In this document: in pieces, positions 50,501 to 63,248 of the stretch
How the letters are laid out: each line of letters begins with the position of its first letter
How positions within the stretch are numbered: the first letter of the stretch is position 1
Assembly (NCBI GenBank): GCA_920105625.2
Contig: OV050030.1
Span: 218,534,325 to 218,598,324, forward strand
DNA: 64,000 nucleotides
Source of the DNA: Clusia tigrina
Lineage: Eukaryota > Arthropoda > Insecta > Diptera > Clusiidae
Reading direction: 5' to 3'
The notes under the pieces: generated by a model
Seen by the model: only the letters and a program-made list of their open reading frames with translations
Databases searched by the model: none
What the model was told of the DNA's origin: nothing
Program-made: the position numbers and the translations under genes

Positions 50501-53500
50501 CTATGAGCGATAACTTAAATTGATAAGACGCAGAAGTACTTTATTGTCACAAAATTTGAAGGCTTTATGACGCTCCAGTAAAAAGTTACAAGCATTTGAT
50601 TGCTGCAAACTTTGATAGGTATAGGACGCACCGTATAGAAGTTAGGGCCACTTGAAGTATTATCAGTGTTTTATTTTGGAATCAAGCGTAGCATAGCTAT
50701 GAGCGATAGCTTAAATTGATAAGAGGCACGAGTACATTATTGTCACAAAATTTGACGCTCCAGTAAAAAGCTACAAGCATTTGATTGTTGCAAACTTTGC
50801 TAGGTGTAGGACGCACCGTATAGAAGTTAGGGCCATTTGAAGTTTTAGCAGTGTTTGATTTGGGACTCAAGGGTAGCATAGCTAAGAGCGATGGATTACA
50901 TTGATAAGAAGCTCGAGTACTTTATTGTCACAAAATTTCAAGGTTTTATGACGCTCCAGTAAAAAGTTACAAGCATTTGAATGTTGCAAACTTTGGAAGG
51001 TGGAGGACGCACCGTTTAGAAGTTATGGCCATTTGATGTTATATCAGTGTTTGATTTGGGACTCAAGGGTAGCATAGCTATGAGCGATAGCTTAAATTGA
51101 TAAGAGACTCGAATACTTTATTGTCACAAAATTTCAAGGTTTTATTACGCTCCAGTAAAAAGTTACAAGCATTTGAATGTTGCAAACTTTGATAGGGATA
51201 GGACGCACCGTATAGAAGTTAGAGCCATTTGAAGTTCTATCAGTGTGTGATTTGGGACTCAAGGGTAGCATAGCTATGAGCGATAGCTTAAATTGACAAG
51301 AGGCTCGAGTTCTTTATTGTCACAAAATTTCAAGGTTTTATGACGCTCCAGTAAAAAGTTACCAGCATTTGATTGTTGCAAACTTTTATAGGCGTAGGAC
51401 GCACCGTATAGAAGTTAGGGCCATTTGAAGTTTTATCAGTGTTTGATTTTGGAGACAAGGGTAGTATAGCTATGAGCGATAGCCTAAATTGATAAGAGGC
51501 ATGAGTACTTCATTATCACAAAATTTCAAGGTTTTATGACGCTCCAGTAAAAAGTTACAAGCACCTGAATGTTGCATTTTTTGATAAGTATAAGACGCAC
51601 CGTATCGAAGTTAGAGTCATTTGAAGTTTTAGCAGTGCTTGATTTGGGACTCAAGGGTAGCATAGCTATGAGCGATAGCTTAAATTCATAAAAGGCTCGA
51701 GTACTTTATTGTCACAAAATTTCAAGGTTTTATGACGCTCCATTAAAAAGTTACAAGCATTTGATTTTTGCTATCTTTGATAGGTGTAGGACACACCGTA
51801 TAGAAGTTAGGGCCATTTGAAGTTTTATCAGTGTTTGAATTTGGAGACAAGGGTAGTATAGCTATGAGCGATAGCCTAAATTGATAAGAGGCATGAGTAC
51901 TTCATTGTCACAAAATTTCAAGGTTTTATGACGCTCCAGTAAGAATTTGAATGTTGCAAACTTTGATAACTATAGGACGCACCGTATAGAAGTTAGGACC
52001 ATTTGAAGGTTTATCAGTGTTTTATTTGGGACTCGAGGGTAGCATAACTATAAGCGATAGCTTAAATTGACAAGAGGCTCGAATTCTTTATTGTCACAAA
52101 ATTTCAATATTTTATGACGCTCCATTAAATAGTTACAAGCAAATGAATGTTGCAAACTTTGATAGGTGTAGGACACACCGTATAAAAGTTAGGGCAATTG
52201 GAAGTTTTAGCTGTGTTTGATTTGGGACTCAAGGGTAGCATAGCTAAGAGCGATAGATTAAATTGATAAGAGGCTCGAGTACTTTATTGTTACAAAATTT
52301 CAAGGTTTTATGACGCTCCAGTAAAAAGTTACAAGCACTTGAATCTTGCAATTTTTGATAGGTATAAGACGCACCGTATCGAAGTTAGAGCCATTTGAAG
52401 TTTTAGCAGTGCTTGATTTGGGACTCAAGGGTAGCATAGCTATGAGCGATAACTTAAATTCATAAAAGTCTCGAGTACTTTATTGTCACAAAATTTCAAG
52501 GTTTTATTACGCTCCAGTAAAAAGTTACAAGCATTTGATTGTTGCAAACTTTGATAGGTGTAGGACGCACCGTATAGAAGTTAGGGCCATTTGAAGTTTT
52601 ATCAGTGTTTGAACTTGGAGTCAAGGGTAGCATAGCTATGAGCGATAGCTTAAATTGATAAGAGGCACGAGTACTTTATTGTCACTAAATTTTAAGGTTT
52701 TATGCCGCTCCAGTAAAATCTTACAAGCATTTGATTGCTGCAAACTTTGATAGGTATAGGACGCACCGCATAGAAGTTAGGCCCATTTGAAATTTTTCAC
52801 TCTTTGATTTGGGATTCAAGGGTAGCATAGCTATGTGTGATAACTTAAATTGTTATGACGGACAAGTACTTTACTGTCACAAAATTTCAAGGTTTTATGA
52901 CGCTCCAGTAAAAAGTTACAAGCATTTGATTGTTGCAAACTTTGATAGGTGTAGGACGCACCGTATAGAAGTTAGGGCCATTTGAAGTTTTATCAGTGTT
53001 TGAATTTGGAGTCAAGGGTAGCATAGCTATGAGCGATAGCTTAAATTGATAAGAGGCACGAGTACTTTATTGTCACTAAATTTTAAGGTTGTATGACGCT
53101 CCAGTAAAAACTTACAAGCATTTGATTGCTGCAAACTTTGATAGGTGTAGGACGCACCATATAGAAGTTAGGGCCATTTTAGGTTTTTTCAGTGTTTGAT
53201 TTGGAACTCAAGGGTAGTATAGCTATGAGCGATACCTTTAATTGACAAGAGGCACGAGTATTTTATTGTCTCAAAATTTCAAAGTTTTATGACGCTCCAG
53301 TAAAAAGTTACAAGCATTTGATTGTTGCAAACTTTGATAGGTGTAGGACGCACCGTATAGAAGTTAGGGCCATTTGAAGTTTTATCAGTGTTTGGAGTCA
53401 AGGGTAGCATAGCTATGAGCGATAGCTTAAATTGATAAGAGGCACGAGTACTTTATTGTCACTAAATTTTAACATTTTATGACGCTCCAGTAAAAACTTA

Positions 53501-53993
53501 CAAGCATTTGATTGTTGCAAACTTTGATAGGTGTAGGACGCACCATATAGAAGTTAGGGCCATTTGAAGGTTTTTTCAGTGTTTGATTTGGAACTCAAGG
53601 GTAGTATAGCTATGAGCGATAGTTTTAATTGACAAGAGGCACGAGTATTTTATTGTCTCAAAATTTCAAGGCTTTATGACGCTCCAGTAAAAAGTTACAA
53701 GCATTTGATTGTTGCAAACTTTGATAGGTGTAGGACGCACCGTATAGAAGTTAGGGCCATTTGAAGTTTTATCAGTGTTTGAATTTGGAGTCAAGGGTAG
53801 CATAGCTATGAGCGATAGCTTAAATTGATAAGACGCAGAAGTACTTTACTGTCACAAAATTTCAAGGTTTTATGACGCTCCAGTAAAAAGTTACAAGCAT
53901 TTGAATGTTGCAAACCTTGATAAGTATAGGACGCACCGTATAGAAGTTAGGGCCATTTGAAGTTTTATCAGTGTTTAATTGGGACTCAAAGGT
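47586..53993. repeat. HOR unit E, copy 2 (~6.41 kb)
   Basis: Direct tandem copy of 41176-47585. Differences noted by eye include AGACGCACCGTATCG restored near 51595, a 6-bp loss at about 53392 (GTGTTTGGAGTC), and single bases such as CCAGTAAGAA at 49613 against CCAATAAGAA at 43203. Another full copy does not follow. Confidence 0.93.
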
Positions 53994-56900
53994 AGCATAG
54001 CTATGAGCGATAGCTTAAATTGACAAGAGGCCCGAGTACTTTATTGTCACAAAACTTGAAGGTTTTTTCAAGCTCCAGTAAAAAGTTACAAGCATCTGAT
54101 TACTGCAAACTTTGATAGATATAGGACGCACCGCATAGAAGTTAGGCCCATTTGAAATTTTTCACTGTTTGATTTGGGACTCAAGGGTAGCATAGCTATG
54201 TGTGATAACTTAAATTGTTATGACGGACAAGTACTTTACTGTCACAAAATTTCAAGGTTTTATGACGCTCCAGTAAAAAGTTACAAGCATTTGTTTGTTG
54301 CAAACTTTTATAGGTGTAGGACGCACCGTATAGAAGTTAGGGCCATTTGAAGTTTTATCAGTGTTTGATTTTGGAGACAAGGGTAGTATAGCTATGAGCG
54401 ATAGCCTAAATTGATAAGAGGCATGAGTACTTCATTGTCACAAATTTCAAGGTTTCATGACGCTCCAGTAAAAAGTTACAAGCACTTGAATGTTGCAATT
54501 TTTGATAGGTATAAGACGCACCGTATCGAAGTTAGAGCCATTTGAAGTTTTATCAGTGATTGATTTTGGAGTCAAGGGTAGCATAGCTATGAGCGATAGC
54601 TTAAATTGATAAGAGGCACGAGTACTTTGTCACAAAATTTCAAGGTTTAATGACGCTCCAGTAAGCATTTGAATGTTGCAAACTTTGATGGGAATATGAC
54701 GCACCCTGCAGAAGTTAGGGCCATTTGAAGTATTATCAGTGTTTTATTTTGGAGTCAAGGGTAGCATAGCTATGAGCGATAGCTTAAATTGATAAGAGGC
54801 AGGAGTACATTATTGTCAAAAAATTTGGAGGTTTTATGGCGCTCCAGTAAAAAGTTACAAGCATTTGAATGTTGCAAACTTTGAAAGGCATAGGACGCAC
54901 CACATAGAAGTTAGGCCCATTTGAAGTTTTTCACTGTTTGATTTGTGACTCAAGGGTAGCATAGCTATGTGTGATAACTTAAATTGTTATGACGGACAAG
55001 TACTTTACTGTCACAAAATTTCAAGGTTTTATGACGCTCCAGTAAAAAGTTACAAGCATTTGATTGTTGCAAACTTTGATAGGTGTAGGACGCACCGTAT
55101 AGAAGTTTGGGCCATTTGAAGTTTTATCAGTGTTTGAATTTGGAGCCAAGGGTAGCATAGCTATGAGCGATAGCTTAAATTGATAAGAGGCACGAGTACT
55201 TTATTGTCACTAAATTTTATGGTTTTATGACGCTCCAGTAAAAACTTACAAGCATTTGATTGCTGCAAACTTTGATAGGTGTAGGACGCACAATACAGAA
55301 GTTAGGGCCATTTGAAGTTTTTTCAGTGTTTGATTTGGGACTCAAGGGTAGTATAGCTATGAGCGATAGCTTTAATTGACAAGAGGCACAAGTATTTTAT
55401 TGTCTCAAAATTTCAAGGCTTTATGACGCTCCAGTAAAAAGTTACAAGCATTTGATTGTTGCAAACTTTGATAGGTATAGGACGGCCCGTATAAAAGTTA
55501 GGACCATTTGAAGTTTTATCAGTGTTTTATTTGGGACTCAATGGTAGCATAGCTATGAGCGATCGCTTAATTGATTGGAGTCTCGAGTACTTTATTATCA
55601 CAAAATTTCAAGATTTTATGATGCTCCAGTAAAATGTTACAAGCACTTGATTGTGGAAAACTTTGATAGGTGTAGGACGCACCGTTTAGAAGTTAGGGCC
55701 ATTTGAAGTTATATCAGTGTTTGATTTGGGACTCAAGGTTAGCATAGCTATGAGCGATAACTTAAATTGATAAGACGCAGAAGTACTTTACTGTCACAAA
55801 ATTTCAAGGTTTTATGACGCTCCAGTAAAAAGTTACAAGCATTTGAATGTTGCAAACCGTGATAAGTATAGGACGCACCGTATAGAAGTTAGGGCCATTT
55901 GAAGTTTCATCAGTGTTTAATTGGGACTCAAGGGTAGCATAGCTATGGGCGATAGCTTAAATTGACAAGAGGCCCGAGTACTTTATTGTCAAAAAATTTG
56001 AAGGTTTTTTGAAGCTCCAGTAAAAAGTTACAAGCATTTGATTGTTGCAAACTTTGATAGGTGTAGGACGCACCCTACAGAAGTTAGGGCCAGTTGAAGT
56101 ATTATCAGTGTTTTATTTTGGAGTCAAGGGTAGCATAGCTATGAGCGATAGCCTAAATTGATAAGAGGCACGAGTACTTTATTGTCACAACATTTCAAGG
56201 TTTTATGACGCTCCAGTAAAAAGTTACAAGCATTTGAATGTTGCAAACTTTGATGAGTGTAGGACGCACCCTATGAAACTTAGGGCCATTTGAAGTTTTA
56301 GCAGTGTTTGATTTGGGATTCAAGGGTAGCATTGCTAAGAGCGATGGATTACATTGATAAGAAGCCCGAGTACTTTATTGTCACAAAATTTCAAGGTTTT
56401 ATGACGCTCCAGTAAAAAGTTACAAGCATTTGAATGTTGCAAACTTTGGTAGGTGTAGGACGCACCGTTTAGAAGTTAGGGCCATCTGATGTTATATCAG
56501 TGTTTGATTTGGGACTCAAGGGTAGCATAGCTATGAGCGATAGCTTAAATTGATAATAGAATCGAATACTTTAATGTCACAAAATTTCAAGGTTTTATTA
56601 AGCTCCAGTAAAAAGTTACAAGCATTTGAATGTTGCAAACTTTGATAGGGATAGGACGAACCGTATAGAAGTTAGGGCCATTTGAAGTTTTATCAGTGTG
56701 TGATTTGGGACTCAAGGGTAGCATAGCTATGAGCGATAGCTTAAATTGACAAGAGGCTCGAGTACTTTATTGTCACAAAATTTCAAGGTTTTATGACGCT
56801 CCAGTAAAAAGTTACAAGCATTTGATTGTTGCAAACTTTTATAGGTGTAGGACGCACCGTATAGAAGTTAGGGCCATTTGAAGTTTTATCAGTGTTTGAT

Positions 56901-57139
56901 TTTGGAGACAAGGGTAGTATAGCTATGAGCGATAGCCTAAATTGATAAGAGGCATGAGTACTTCATTGTCACAAAATTTCAAGATTTTATGATGCTCCAG
57001 TAAGTATTTGAATGTTGCAAACTTTGATAACTATAGAAGTTAGGACCATATGAAGGTTTATCAGTGTTTTATTTGGGACTCAAAGGTAGCATAGCTATGT
57101 GTGATAACTTAAATTGTTATGACGCACAAGTACTTTACT
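53994..57139. repeat. Block F copy 1 and E-like flanks
   Basis: About 54325-56036 is the F segment repeated at 60525-62430. The first monomer (53994-54130) continues the E series. About 56160-57030 resembles E copy 2 near 50880-51560, more diverged. Markers of F are GTACTTTGTCAC (3-bp loss) at about 54613, GATGGGAATATGACG, ATCGCTTAATTGATTGG at 55562 and GCAAACCGTGATAAG. A 14-bp loss (AACTATAGAAG) recurs at about 57030. Confidence 0.8.
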
Positions 57140-59560
57140 GTCACAAAATTTCAAGGTTTTATGACGCTCCATTAAAAAGTTACAAGCATTTGATTTTTGC
57201 TAACTTTGATAGGTGTAGGACGCACCGTATAGAAGTTAGGGCCATTTCAAGTTTTATCAGTGTTTGAATTTGGAGACAAGGGTAGTATAGCTATGAGCGA
57301 TAGCCTAAATTGATAAGAGGCATGAGTACTTCATTGTCACAAAATTTCAAGGTTTTATGACGCTCCAGTAAGAATTTGAATGTTGCAAACTTTGATAACT
57401 ATAGGACGCACCGTATAGACCATTTAAGGTTTATCAGTGTTTTATTTGGGACTCGAGGGTAGCATAACTATAAGTAGCATATAAATTGACAAGAGGCTCG
57501 AATTCTTTATTGTCACAAAATTTCAATATTTTATGGCGCTCCATTAAATAGTTACAAGCAAATGAATGTTGCAAACTTTGATAGGTGTAGGACACACCGT
57601 ATCAAAGTTAGGGCAATTGGAAGTTTTAGCTGTGTTTGATTTGGGACTCAAGGGTAGCATAGCTAAGAGCGATAGATTAAATTGATAAGAGGCTCGAGTA
57701 CTTTATTGTTACAAAATTTTAAGGTTTTATGACGCTCCAGTAAAAAGTTACAAGCACTTGAATCTTGCAATTTTTGATAGATATAAGACGCACCGTATCG
57801 AAGTTAGAGCCATTTGAAGTTTTAGCAGTGCTTGATTTGGGACTCAAGGGTAGCATAGCTATGAGCGATAACTTAAATTCATAAAAGGCTCGAGTACTTT
57901 ATTGTCACAAAATTTCAAGGTTTTATTACGCTCCAGTAAAAAGTTACAAGCATTTGATTGTTGCAAACTTTGATAGGTGTAGGACGCACCGTATAGAAGT
58001 TAGGGCCATTTGAAGTTTTATCAGTGTTTGAATTTGGAGTCAAGGGTAGCATAGCTATGAGCGATAGCTTAAATTGATAAGAGGCACGAGTACTTTATTG
58101 TCACTAAATTTTAAGGTTTTATGACGCTCCAGTAAAAACTTACAAGCATTTGATTGCTGCAAACTTTGATAGGTATAGGACGCACCGCATAGAAGTTAGG
58201 CCCATTTGAAATTTTTCACTGTTTGATTTGGGACTCAAGGGTAGCATAGCTATGTGTGATAACTTAAATTGTTATGACGGACAAGTACTTTACTGTCACA
58301 AAATTTCAAGGTTTTATGACGCTCCAGTAAAAAGTTACAAGCATTTGATTGTTGCAAACTTTGATAGGTGTAGGACGCGCCGTATAGAAGTTAGGGCCAT
58401 TTGAAGTTTTATCAGTGTTTGAATTTGGAGTCAAGGGTAGCATAGCTATGAGCGATAGCTTAAATTGATAAGAGGCACGAGTACTTTATTGCCACTAAAT
58501 TTTAAGGTTTTATGACGCTCCAGTAAAAACTTACAAGCATTTGATTGCTGCAAACTTTGATAGGTGTAGGACGCACCATATAGAAGTTAGGGCCATTTGA
58601 AGTTTTTTCAGTGTTTGATTTGGAACTCAAGGGTAGTATAGCTATGAGCGATAGCTTTAATTGACAAGAGGCACGAGTATTTTAATGTCTCAAAATTTCA
58701 AGGTTTTATGACGCTCCAGTAAAAAGTTACAAGCATTTGATTGTTGCAAACTTTGATAGGTGTAGGACGCACCGTATAGAAGTTAGGGCCATTTGAAGTT
58801 TTATCAGTGTTTGAATTTGGAGTCAAGGGTAGCATAGCTATGAGCGATAGCTTAAATTGATAAGAGGCACGAGTACTTTATTGTCACTAAATTTTAACGT
58901 TTTATGACGCTCCAGTAAAAACTTACAAGCATTTGATTGCTGCAAACTCTGATAGGTGTAGGACGCACCATATAGAAGTTAGGGCCATTTGAAGGTTTTT
59001 TCAGTGTTTGATTTGGAACTCAAGGGTAGTATAGCTATGAGCGATAGCTTTAATTGACAAGAGGCACGAGTATTTTATTGTCTCAAAATTTCAAGGCTTT
59101 ATGACGCTCCAGTAAAAAGTTACAAGCATTTGATTGTTGCAAACTTTGATAGGTGTAGGACGCACCGTATAGAAGTTAGGGCCATTTGAAGTTTTACCAG
59201 TGTTTGAATTTGGAGTCAAGGGTAGCATAGCTATGAGCGATAGCTTAAATTGATAAGACGCAGAAGTACTTTACTGTCACAAAATTTCAAGGTTTTATGA
59301 CGCTCCAGTAAAAAGTTACAAGCATTTGAATGTTGCAAACCTTGATAAGTATAGGACGCACCGTATAGAAGTTAGGGCCATTTGAAGTTTTATCAGTGTT
59401 TAATTGGGACTCAAGGGTAGCATAGCTATGAGCGATAGCTTAAATTGACAAGAGGCCCGAGTACTTTATTGTCACAAAATTTGAAAGTTTTTTGAAGCTC
59501 CAGTAAAAAGTTACAAGCATTCGATAACTGCAAACTTTGATAGGTATAGGACGCACCGTA
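57140..59560. repeat. Partial third copy of unit E (~2.4 kb)
   Basis: Follows 51711-54130 at offsets of 5429, then about 5419. The shift is a loss of about 10 bp near 57415, where GTATAGACCATTTAAGG lacks the AAGTTAGG segment, plus a scrambled AAGTAGCATATAAATTG near 57474. It carries the 391-bp dimers and continues across the E/F boundary to about 59560, so the copied segment does not respect the unit E ends. Confidence 0.85.
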
Positions 59561-60545
59561 AAGAAGTTAGGGCCATTTGAAGTTTTATCAGTGTTTAATT
59601 GGGACTCAAGGGTAGCATAGCTATGAGCGATAGCTTAAATTGATAAGAGGAACGAGTTCTTTATTGTCACAAAATTTCAAGGTTTTTTGACACTCCAGTA
59701 AGCATTTGAATGTTGCAAACTTTGATAGGTATATGACGCACCCTACAGAAGTTAGGGCCATTTGAAGTATTATCAGTGTTTTATTTTGGAGTCAAGGGTA
59801 GCATAGCTATGAGCGATAGCTTAAATTGATAAGAGGCACGTAAACATTATTGTCACAAAATTTAAAGGTTTTATGACGCTCCAGTAAAAAGTTACAAGCA
59901 TTTGATTGTTGCAAACTTTGATAGGTGTAGGACGCACCGTGTAGAAGTTAGGGCCATTTGAAGTTTTATCAGTGTTTGATTCTGGAGACAAGGGTAGCAT
60001 AGCTATGAGCGATAGCCTAAATTGAGAAGAGGCACGAGTACTTTATTGTCACAAAATTTCAAGGTTTTATGACGCTCCAGTAAAAAGTTACAAGCATTTG
60101 AATGTTGCAAACTTTGATGGGTGTAGGACGCACCCTATGAAACTTAGGGCCATTTGAAGTTTTAGCAGTGTTTGATTTGGGATTCAAGGGTAGCATAGCT
60201 AAGAGCGATGGATTACATTGATAAGAAGCCCGAGTACTTTATTGTCACAAAATTTCAAGGTTTTATGACGCTCCAGTAAAAAGTTACAAGCATATGAATG
60301 TTGTAAACTTTGGTAGGTGTAGGACGCACCGTTTAGAAGTTAGGGCCATCTGATGTTATATCAGTGTTTGATTTGGGACTCAAGGGTAGCATAGCTATGA
60401 GCGATAGCTTAAATTGATAAGAGACTCGAATACTTTATTGTCACAAAATTTCAAGGTTTTATTAAGCTCCAGTAAAAAGTTACAAGCGTTTGAATGTTGC
60501 AAACTTTGATAGGGATAGGACGAACCGTATAGAAGTTAGGGCCAT
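59510..60545. repeat. Block G copy 1
   Basis: Repeats at 62422-63248, first at an offset of 2912 bp, then 2716 after one 196-bp monomer is lost in the second copy. Markers are GGAACGAGTTC at 59649 and 62561, TTTTTTGACACTCC, GTGTAGAAG, and GATTCTGGAGAC. It holds a TATGAAACTTAGGG monomer near 60135 that copy 2 lacks. Confidence 0.82.
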
Positions 60546-62430
60546 TTGAAGTTTTATCAGTGTTTGATTTTGGAGACAAGGGTAGTATAGCTATAAGCGA
60601 TAGCCTAAATTGATAAGAGGCATGAGTACTTCATTGTCACAAAATTTCAAGGTTTTATGACGCTCCAGTAAAAAGTTACAAGCAGTTGAATGTTGCAATT
60701 TTTGATAGGTATAAGACGCACCGTATCGAAGTTAGAGCCATTTGAAGTTTTATCAGTGATTGATTTTGGAGTCAAGGGTAGCATAGCTATGAGCGATAGC
60801 TTAAATTGATAAGAGGCACGAGTACTTTGTCACAAAATTTCAAGGTTTAATGACGCTCCAGTAAGCATTTGAATGTTGCAAACTTTGATGGGTATATGAG
60901 GCACCCTACAGAAGTTAGGGCCATTTGAAGTATTATCAGTGTTTTATTTTGGAGTCAAGGGTAGCATAGCTATGAGCGATAGCTTAAATTGATAAGAGGC
61001 AGGAGTACATTATTGTCAAAAAATTTGAAGGTTTTATGGCGCTCCAGTAAAAAGTTACAAGCATTTGAATGTTGCAAACTTTGAAAGGTATCGGACGCAC
61101 CGCATAGAAGTTAGGCCCATTTGAAGTTTTTCACTGTTTGATTTGGGACTCAAGGGTAGCATAGCTATGTGTGATAACTTAAATAGTTATGACGGACAAG
61201 TACTTTACTGTCACAAAATTTCAAGGTTTTATGACGCTCCAGTAAAAAGTTACAAGCATTTGAATGTTGCAAACCGTGATAAGTATAGGACGCACCGTAT
61301 AGAAGTTAGGGCCATTTGAAGTTTTATCAGTGTTTAATTGGGACTCAAGGGTAGCATAGCTATGGGCGATAGCTTAAATTGACAAGAGGCACAAGTATTT
61401 TATTGTCTCAAAATTTCAAGGCTTTATGACGCTCCAGTAAAAAGTTACAAGCATTTGATTGTTGCAAACTTTGATAGGTGTAGGACGCACCGTATAGAAG
61501 TTAGGGCCATTTGAAGTTTTATCAGTGTTTGAACTTGGAGCCAAGGGTAGCATAGCTATGAGCGATAGCTTAAATTGATAAGAGGCACGAGTACTTTATT
61601 GTCACTAAATTTTAAGGTTTTATGACGCTCCAGTAAAAACTTACAAGCATTTGATTGCTGCAAACTTTGATAGGTGTAGGACGCACCATATAGAAGTTAG
61701 GGCCATTTGAAGTTTTTTCAGTGTTTGATTTGGGACTCAAGGGTAGTATAGCTATGAGCGTTAGCTTTAATTGACAAGAGGCACAAGTATTTTATTGTCT
61801 CAAAATTTCAAGGCTTTATGACGCTCCAGTAAAAAGTTACAAGCATTTGATTGTTGCAAACTTTGATAGGTATAGGACGGCCCGTATAGAAGTTAGGACC
61901 ATTTGAAGTTTTATCAGTGTTTTATATGGGACTCAATGGTAGCATAGCTATGAGCGATCGCTTAATTGATTGGAGTCTCGAGTACTTTATTATCACAAAA
62001 TTTCAAGATTTTATGATGCTCCAGTAAAATGTTACAAGCACTTGATTGTTGAAAACTTTGATAGGTGTAGGACGCACCGTTTAGAAGTTAGGGCCATTTG
62101 AAGTTATATCAGTGTTTGATTTGGGACTCAAGGTTAGCATAGCTATGAGCGATAACTTAAATTGATAAGACGCAGAAGTACTTTACTGTCACAAAATTTC
62201 AAGGTTTTATGACGCTCCAGTAAAAAGTTACAAGCATTTGAATGTTGCAAACCGTGATAAGTATAGGACGCACCGTATAGAAGTTAGGGCCATTTGAAGT
62301 TTTATCAGTGTTTAATTGGGACTCAAGGGTAGCATAGCTATGGGCGATAGCTTAAATTGACAAGAGGCCCGAGTACTTTATTGTCACAAAATTTGAAGGT
62401 TTTTTGAAGCTCCAGTAAAAAGTTACAAGC
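60525..62430. repeat. Block F copy 2
   Basis: Matches 54325-56036 at an offset of 6200, then 6394 after one extra monomer of about 194 bp near 61210-61400 (GCAAACCGTGATAAG form). Shared markers are the 3-bp-shortened GTACTTTGTCAC at about 60827 and ATCGCTTAATTGATTGG at 61956. Confidence 0.83.
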
Positions 62431-63248
62431 ATTTGATTACTGCAAACTTTGATAGGTATAGGACGCACCGTAAAGAAGTTAGGGCCATTTGAAGTTTTAT
62501 CAGTGTTTAATTGGGACTCACGGGTAGCATAACTATGAGCGATAGCTTAAATTGATAAGAGGAACGAGTTCTTTATTGTCACAAAATTTCAAGGTTTTTT
62601 GACACTCCAGTAAGCATTTGAATGTTGCAAGCTTTGATAGGTATATGACGCACCCTACAGAAGTTAGGGCCATTTGAAGTATTATCAGTGTTTTATTTTG
62701 GAGTCAAGGGTAGCATAGCTATGAGCGATAGCTTAAATTGAGAAGAGGCACGAAAACATTATTGTCACAAAATTTGAAGGTTTTATGACGCTCCAGTAAA
62801 AAGTTACAAGCATTTGATTGTTGCAAACTTTGATAGGTGTAGGACGCACCGTGTAGAAGTTAGGGCCATTTGAAGTTTTATCAGTGTTTGATTCTGGAGA
62901 CAAGGGTAGCATAGCTATGAGCGATAGCCTAAATTGATAAGAGGCACGAGTACTTTATTGTCACAACATTTCAAGGTTTTATGACGCTCCAGTAAAAAGT
63001 TACAAGCATTTGAATGTTGCAAACTTTGGTAGGTGTAGGACGCACCGTTTAGAAGTTAGGGCCATCTGATGTTATATCAGTGTTTGATTTGGGACTCAAG
63101 GGTAGCATAGCTATGAGCGATAGCTTAAATTGATAAGAGAATCGAATACTTTATTGTCACAAAATTTCAAGGTTTTATTAAGCTCCAGTAAAAAGTTACA
63201 AGCATTTGAATGTTGCAAACTTTGATAGGGACCGTATAGAAGTTAGGG
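62422..63248. repeat. Block G copy 2
   Basis: Second copy of 59510-60545, lacking one monomer and carrying a private 13-bp loss at about 63229 (GATAGGGACCG). It contains GAGAATCGAATAC, a form otherwise seen near 56560. Confidence 0.8.
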
